Assembly: GCA_014801955.1 (NCBI GenBank)
Contig: JAAVDE010000012.1
Span: 168,889-232,888 of the forward strand
Origin: Bacteroides sp.
Lineage (GTDB): Bacteria; Bacteroidota; Bacteroidia; Bacteroidales; Muribaculaceae
Length of the DNA: 64,000 nucleotides
Direction of reading: 5' to 3'
This document shows positions 60,501 to 64,000 of this stretch, in pieces; the first letter of the stretch is position 1, and each line of letters begins with the position of its first letter. The translations under genes and the position numbers were made by a program. Below the pieces are notes generated by a model. It did not search any database, was not told the DNA's origin, and worked only from the letters and a program-made list of their open reading frames with translations.

Positions 60501-60845
60501 ATGGGCGAAATCTATATCACCAACGATGCCGAATACTACGAACAGAGCGGCTACGGAGAACTTGCAAAGGAATTCGGAACGTGCGGCACCATGAACGATA
60601 ACATCATCGACCTGGGCGAAATCTTCGTTGCGTTCAGCAAGGTCTACAACGGCGCCTGGAACGAAGGCTACGGCACCATCAGCATCGAACTCGTCGACGA
60701 CGGCAAGGACCCCGGCGCCATTTCTGAAATCAGCTCCGACAGCGAAGCCGATGCGGTTTACTACAACATCCGCGGCCAGCGCGTTGCCCGTCCGACCGTT
60801 CCCGGCATCTACGTTCGCAACAACACCAAAGTCTACGTTAAGTAA
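57522..60845 (+). CDS. Large secreted repeat protein with T9SS-like C-terminal tail
   Basis: Signal peptide MKRLYSIMLSAAVAVAASAAIPVSK; four related modules with (V/I)(N/D)ATDPxxV; tail VYYNIRGQRVARPTVPGIYVRNNTKVYVK. Confidence 0.8.
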   Translation: MKRLYSIMLSAAVAVAASAAIPVSKAPAQLTPRAATEVVSPLPGGINIRIAEPQQSIAEALPTKNRTQQTRLQGTSLQRIAKAPRKADGTGSKYDGTYTLTAGEWYYNTQSQSSVPVQVEMTVEDGVAIISNDDYLVSDIMALFDEETGVMSFVNYYVGANTNHAISFMPFIWNGTINHTTYSVTFNEETQSFDIPADHGLDWLAWDVANIADAKAYNVDSAIGSYDTFDLEGLAKNDDSTTWTSIGTGEWYEGLLTIFSDIDEGQHWSVEIEECDQTPGVYRMKPYAVAGNPIAQLLGKVDSSTEVIVNATDPTKVYTDGSFAPFGLRTFCGINKENNFQSSVYGTLEDKVITFPAASFAYYNNGTWYVVNKSGFKIALPGAVIKDYTLKATTTDICSPAAETTVNLTVGADIASLKAVVLPGKYETAYGTNAQIVAANGTEVTIGDSFTIETPTEGGIYSIMIVGLDANGDIVATANTYQLVDAEQTMDWDVVTWEVVPNVKATFTEGFLAGIFSDIDAEDFEVVLEESTITPGRFRFEAPYAQHSKKFPVADHSPAHKHYIYVNATDPDKVYVELSPLGVSVPGFGSAYGYSFPGLYAGTANFETVPDSYFGTFADGKINVPALASFNNSPNTANYTASLTLTIDTIAEPTPIEEWKSLGEGTWVDGFFTDWYVLFEGVNNSWTVNIEENTTTPGLYRVLPYASETEGAENLDDADDSNYFLVNATDPEKVFIEGPFTPFGDYDLRQNCAESCEDYDGEGTYGKFVDGEIFFPARSFTEYYEGEAYDPTNTEGILMIVLPGHEVKDYQLVTASSLCGDNGKATINFETVGSGIASIQTTTVAGHYIFADDVEGEPVNVDLSVAEAISHTVNNPVGGNTTLVEALDANGNVRRAKTVYHFNNFDFIGWHYVKEAKVTESCLFPAFGYEDAELTCNFEEKDDEPGMYRIANVYREHDYSLGHLMHNHYLYIDATDPDYVKVIPSNTGVGDDDMGEIYITNDAEYYEQSGYGELAKEFGTCGTMNDNIIDLGEIFVAFSKVYNGAWNEGYGTISIELVDDGKDPGAISEISSDSEADAVYYNIRGQRVARPTVPGIYVRNNTKVYVK

Positions 60846-60870
60846 TCACCCTCCCATCCCCTTTCAATAG

Positions 60871-60898
60871 AAAAAGCCCGCCAATCGGCGGGCTTTTT
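60871..60898. terminator. Bidirectional intrinsic terminator between converging genes
   Basis: AAAAAGCCCGCC / GGCGGGCTTTTT 12-bp perfect stem with 4-nt loop and flanking A/T tracts. Confidence 0.9.
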
Positions 60899-60924
60899 TA
60901 TTTTCGTCAGTCAGTCGGCGCGAG

Positions 60925-63165
60925 TCAAACAACCGTGAAGCGCGCATATTTCAGCAAAAGGGTTTTGCGCCCCTCGCGCTCGAAGTCAACAACGATGCGC
61001 GTATCGTCCATCGAGCGGTCAACCTCGGCAATAACGCCGCGTCCGAACTTCAGGTGTTCGATAACCATGCCCTCGCTAACGTCGATTTCCGGCTCTCTGC
61101 GGGCCGATCGCTGCTGCGGCGGGGAGTAGGGGCGGAATGAGTCGAGCGGGCGCATCTGAGGCCTTACGGGCACCTCCTCGACCGAGCCGCCGACCGAGTT
61201 GCGCAGATAGTCGGTGGCAATGTCTTTCAGAAAACGCGATGGCTGGGGCATGACGGTTGCGCCGTTGCGGAAGCGCGACTGCGCGTAGCTGAGCATGCAG
61301 AACTGCTTGGCGCGCGTAATCGCAACGTAGAGCAGGCGGCGCTCCTCCTCGACCTCGCGCAGCGAACCCATCGCCATCGACGACGGAAACAGCTCCTCTT
61401 CAACGCCAACAACGAACACGTTGTTGAACTCCAGCCCCTTGGCCGCATGGGCCGTCATCAGCGTAACGCGCTCCGAGGCCTGCATGTCGTCGTCCTTGCG
61501 GTCCTGGTCGGTTGCCAGCGACGCCATGCCCAGGAAGTCGGCCAGCGAAATATCGGTCGACCCCTCCTCCAAGCGCTCCTCAACGAACTCGCGAACGGCG
61601 CTGACCAGCTCCTCGAGGTTCTCGCGGCGCGCAACAGTTTCGGGCGCATGGTCGGTCAGATACTGGGCCATCAGCCCCGAGCGGGCAATGATTTTCTCGG
61701 CAACCTCGAAGGCCGACAGCCCGCGCAGGTTCATGTCGGCAAACCCCTCGATGAGCTCGCGGAAGGCAGCGAGCTTCTTCAGCGCCGCCGCCCCCAGGCC
61801 GGCAGGGTAGGTCTCGGGGTCGCAGATAACGCTCCAGAGGCTCACTCCGCCGTCGAGCGCCGCGCGCCCCAGGCGCTGCATGGTCGTTTGGCCAATGCCG
61901 CGCGAGGGAGTGTTGATTGCGCGGCGCAGCGCCTCGTCGTCGTCAACGTTGAGGCTCAGGCGGAAATAGGCCAGGGCGTCCTTAACCTCCTGGCGCTGGT
62001 AGAACGACAGGCCGCCATAGATGCGATACGGTATATTGCGCTTGCGCAGCGACTCCTCCAGAACGCGGCTCTGGGCGTTGGTTCGATAAAGAATCGCGTA
62101 GTCCTCAAACGAATCGTGGGCCTCGGCGCGGCGCGCGGCAATGCGGTTGGCAACCAGGTAGCCCTCCTCGAAGTCACTGTAGGCCTTGACCAGCTCGATG
62201 GGGGCGCCGACGTCGTTGCGCGAAAAAACGTTCTTGCGGATCTGCTCCGTGTTTTTCGCAATCAGCGAATTGGCGGCGTTGGTGATGGTCTGCGTCGAGC
62301 GGTAGTTCTGCTCCAGCTTGAAGATGCGCAGGGTAGGGTAGTGGCGCTGCAGATTCAGAATGTTGTCAATATTGGCGCCGCGGAAGGAATAGATGCTCTG
62401 CGCGTCGTCGCCGACAACGCAGAGATTCCCGCTCTCGCGGGTGAGCATCTGAACTATCAGGTGCTGCGCAAAATTAGTGTCCTGATACTCATCGACCAGA
62501 ACATAGCTGAAAAACTCCTGATAGTGATGAAGAATATCCGGATTGTCGCGAAACAGAACGTTGGTGAAATACAACAGATCGTCGAAGTCCATTGCGTTGC
62601 TGACAAAGCAGCGGCGGCAATACGCTTCATAGACCGCATAGAGCAACGGGCGGCGCGCGCGCTTGTCGGCATCGATGATTTCGCGGCTCATCTTATACTG
62701 CGCAGGCGAAATCAGCGAATTTTTCGCGGCAGAAATCGCCCCGAGAACCGCCGACGGCTTATAAATCTTGTCGTCCAGGTCCATATCCTTCAGAATCGCC
62801 TTTACCAGCGCCTTGGAATCCTGAGTGTCGTAGATGCTGAACCCCGGCTTGAAGCCCAGTCGGTCGGCATGGCTGTTCAAGATGCGGCGAAAAATCGAGT
62901 GGAAAGTGCCCATCCAGAGGCGTGAAGCCGTTTTCGGTCCCACCATCTGCTCGATTCGGCTGCGCATCTCGTTGGCCGCCTTATTGGTGAAGGTCAGAGC
63001 CATGATGCGCCAGGGCTCCATCTTCAGGTCAATCAGCAAGTGCATTATCTTATACGTCAGCACGCGGGTCTTGCCCGAGCCGGCACCGGCAATCACCAGC
63101 TCCGGGCCGCTGCAATAGGTAACGGCGGCGCGCTGGGCGTCGTTGAGTTCATCTAAATAGCTCAT
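60925..63165 (-). CDS. UvrD/PcrA-type ATP-dependent DNA helicase
   Basis: LNDAQRAAVTYCSGPELVIAGAGSGKTRVLTYKIMHLL; VDEYQDTNFAQ; VGDDAQSIYSFRGANIDNIL; MTAHAAKGLEFNNVFVVGVEEELFPS. Confidence 0.96.
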   Translation of the reverse strand: MSYLDELNDAQRAAVTYCSGPELVIAGAGSGKTRVLTYKIMHLLIDLKMEPWRIMALTFTNKAANEMRSRIEQMVGPKTASRLWMGTFHSIFRRILNSHADRLGFKPGFSIYDTQDSKALVKAILKDMDLDDKIYKPSAVLGAISAAKNSLISPAQYKMSREIIDADKRARRPLLYAVYEAYCRRCFVSNAMDFDDLLYFTNVLFRDNPDILHHYQEFFSYVLVDEYQDTNFAQHLIVQMLTRESGNLCVVGDDAQSIYSFRGANIDNILNLQRHYPTLRIFKLEQNYRSTQTITNAANSLIAKNTEQIRKNVFSRNDVGAPIELVKAYSDFEEGYLVANRIAARRAEAHDSFEDYAILYRTNAQSRVLEESLRKRNIPYRIYGGLSFYQRQEVKDALAYFRLSLNVDDDEALRRAINTPSRGIGQTTMQRLGRAALDGGVSLWSVICDPETYPAGLGAAALKKLAAFRELIEGFADMNLRGLSAFEVAEKIIARSGLMAQYLTDHAPETVARRENLEELVSAVREFVEERLEEGSTDISLADFLGMASLATDQDRKDDDMQASERVTLMTAHAAKGLEFNNVFVVGVEEELFPSSMAMGSLREVEEERRLLYVAITRAKQFCMLSYAQSRFRNGATVMPQPSRFLKDIATDYLRNSVGGSVEEVPVRPQMRPLDSFRPYSPPQQRSARREPEIDVSEGMVIEHLKFGRGVIAEVDRSMDDTRIVVDFEREGRKTLLLKYARFTVV

Positions 63166-63198
63166 AAACAAAAGGGATAGGGTAGGGGAGAGGAGGGA

Positions 63199-63993
63199 TT
63201 ATTCCATTGAAAGATGGGTCAGCCGGCGCTCCAGTTCGGCAGTGCTGACGTGGGTCGACAGCTTGCCCTGATGGGCGATGCTGATGCCGCCCGTCTCCTC
63301 GCTGACAACTATGGCAACCGCGTCGGTTGCCTGCGCAATGCCCAGCGCAGAGCGGTGGCGCAGGCCCAGCGAGCGCGGAATCGAGCTGTCGTGGCTCACC
63401 GGCAGGATGCACCCGGCCGATGCAATGCGCCCGCGGGCAATGATGGTCGCACCGTCGTGGAGCGGCGAATTTTTGAAAAAGATATTCTCCAGCAAGCGCG
63501 AATTGAGGCGCGCATCAATCATGTCGCCCGTCTTTTCATAAGCCGTCAGGCTGATATTCTGCTCAATGACGATCAGCGCGCCGGTTCGCGAACGCGCCAT
63601 GTTCATGCAAGCATAAACGATTGGCATAACCCAGCGATGGGCCTTCTCCATTTCGTCGGCCTCGGCGCTCTTTCCCTCCAGCTTGCGCTGGAACAGGCGG
63701 CGCAGACCGCGCCAGCGCTGATTCGAACCTATCTCCTCGAGAAAACGCCGAATCTGCTCCTGAAAAAGAATCACCAGCACCAGCAGCCCGATGCTCATGA
63801 ACTTATCCAGGATAGTGCCGGTCAGACGCATGCCGAGAATCTCCGACGTCAGCAGCCAAACGCCGATAAACGCCAGCACCCCGATAAACAGATTGCGGGT
63901 ACCCGACTGCTTCATCAGCTTATAAAGCCAGAACAACAGCGCTGCGACCAACAGAACGTCCAGCGCATCCTTAAATCCGAAATTGCTAATCAT
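63199..63993 (-). CDS. cdaA: Diadenylate cyclase CdaA
   Basis: DVLLVAALLFWLYKLMKQSGTRNLFIGVLAFIGVWLL; DGATIIARGRIASAGCILPVS; LGLRHRSALGIAQATDAVAIVVSEETGGISI. Confidence 0.94.
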   Translation of the reverse strand: MISNFGFKDALDVLLVAALLFWLYKLMKQSGTRNLFIGVLAFIGVWLLTSEILGMRLTGTILDKFMSIGLLVLVILFQEQIRRFLEEIGSNQRWRGLRRLFQRKLEGKSAEADEMEKAHRWVMPIVYACMNMARSRTGALIVIEQNISLTAYEKTGDMIDARLNSRLLENIFFKNSPLHDGATIIARGRIASAGCILPVSHDSSIPRSLGLRHRSALGIAQATDAVAIVVSEETGGISIAHQGKLSTHVSTAELERRLTHLSME

Positions 63994-64000
63994 ACCCGCA

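Noticed and set aside
61447-62925. 492-aa plus-strand ORF antisense to the UvrD/PcrA helicase gene
   Set aside because: Antisense shadow; no recognisable domain; helicase motifs on the minus strand are unambiguous.
1-64000. Depletion of GAATTC due to the EcoRI-like system
   Set aside because: By eye I found about six sites (8045, 16769, 48170, 53345, 54908, 60570), against roughly ten expected from about 58% GC. The manual scan is not exhaustive and the difference is not convincing.
1-64000. tRNA, rRNA, CRISPR arrays, transposases, integrases, riboswitches
   Set aside because: None recognised on reading both strands; no TPsiC-like GGTTCGAATCC patterns or regular spacer arrays seen. A tRNAscan/Infernal run would be decisive.

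Overview
The window is Bacteroidales-like chromosomal DNA. Support: a SusC/SusD pair, Bacteroidetes-type TAnnTTTG -7 promoter elements, T9SS-like C-terminal tails, and DUF6242/DUF6089-uppS-bamA-ompH-ompH gene order. It is mostly dense, GC-rich housekeeping DNA: asd, rpoN, ribH, kdsD-like, ilvE, pckA, tsaB, WYL regulator, murA, murB, tsaE, prfA, recJ, recQ, rarA, tpx, ybeY, mnmG, apt, uvrC, ribD, uppS, bamA, two ompH/skp genes, secDF, recA, uvrD/pcrA and cdaA. The long antisense ORFs in the track are codon-bias shadows. Most notable finding: a complete EcoRI-type type II restriction-modification system at 7108-8906. The endonuclease keeps EcoRI catalytic and recognition residues at the same numbering (D91, E111, K113, M137-A142, R145, R200, R203), and the pair sits in an AT-rich island between an MFS transporter gene and asd. 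Other notable signals: a perfect parS-like 16-mer TGTTTCACGTGAAACA between mnmG and apt; a (TCAA)5 tract running into the start codon of an outer-membrane protein gene, with an out-of-frame upstream ATG; a 134-bp intergenic element with perfect 16-bp terminal inverted repeats; a tandem pair of Omp28-like secreted paralogs in which only one has a CxxC; and an 1107-aa repeat-containing secreted protein. No tRNA, rRNA, CRISPR or transposase gene was recognised by eye.
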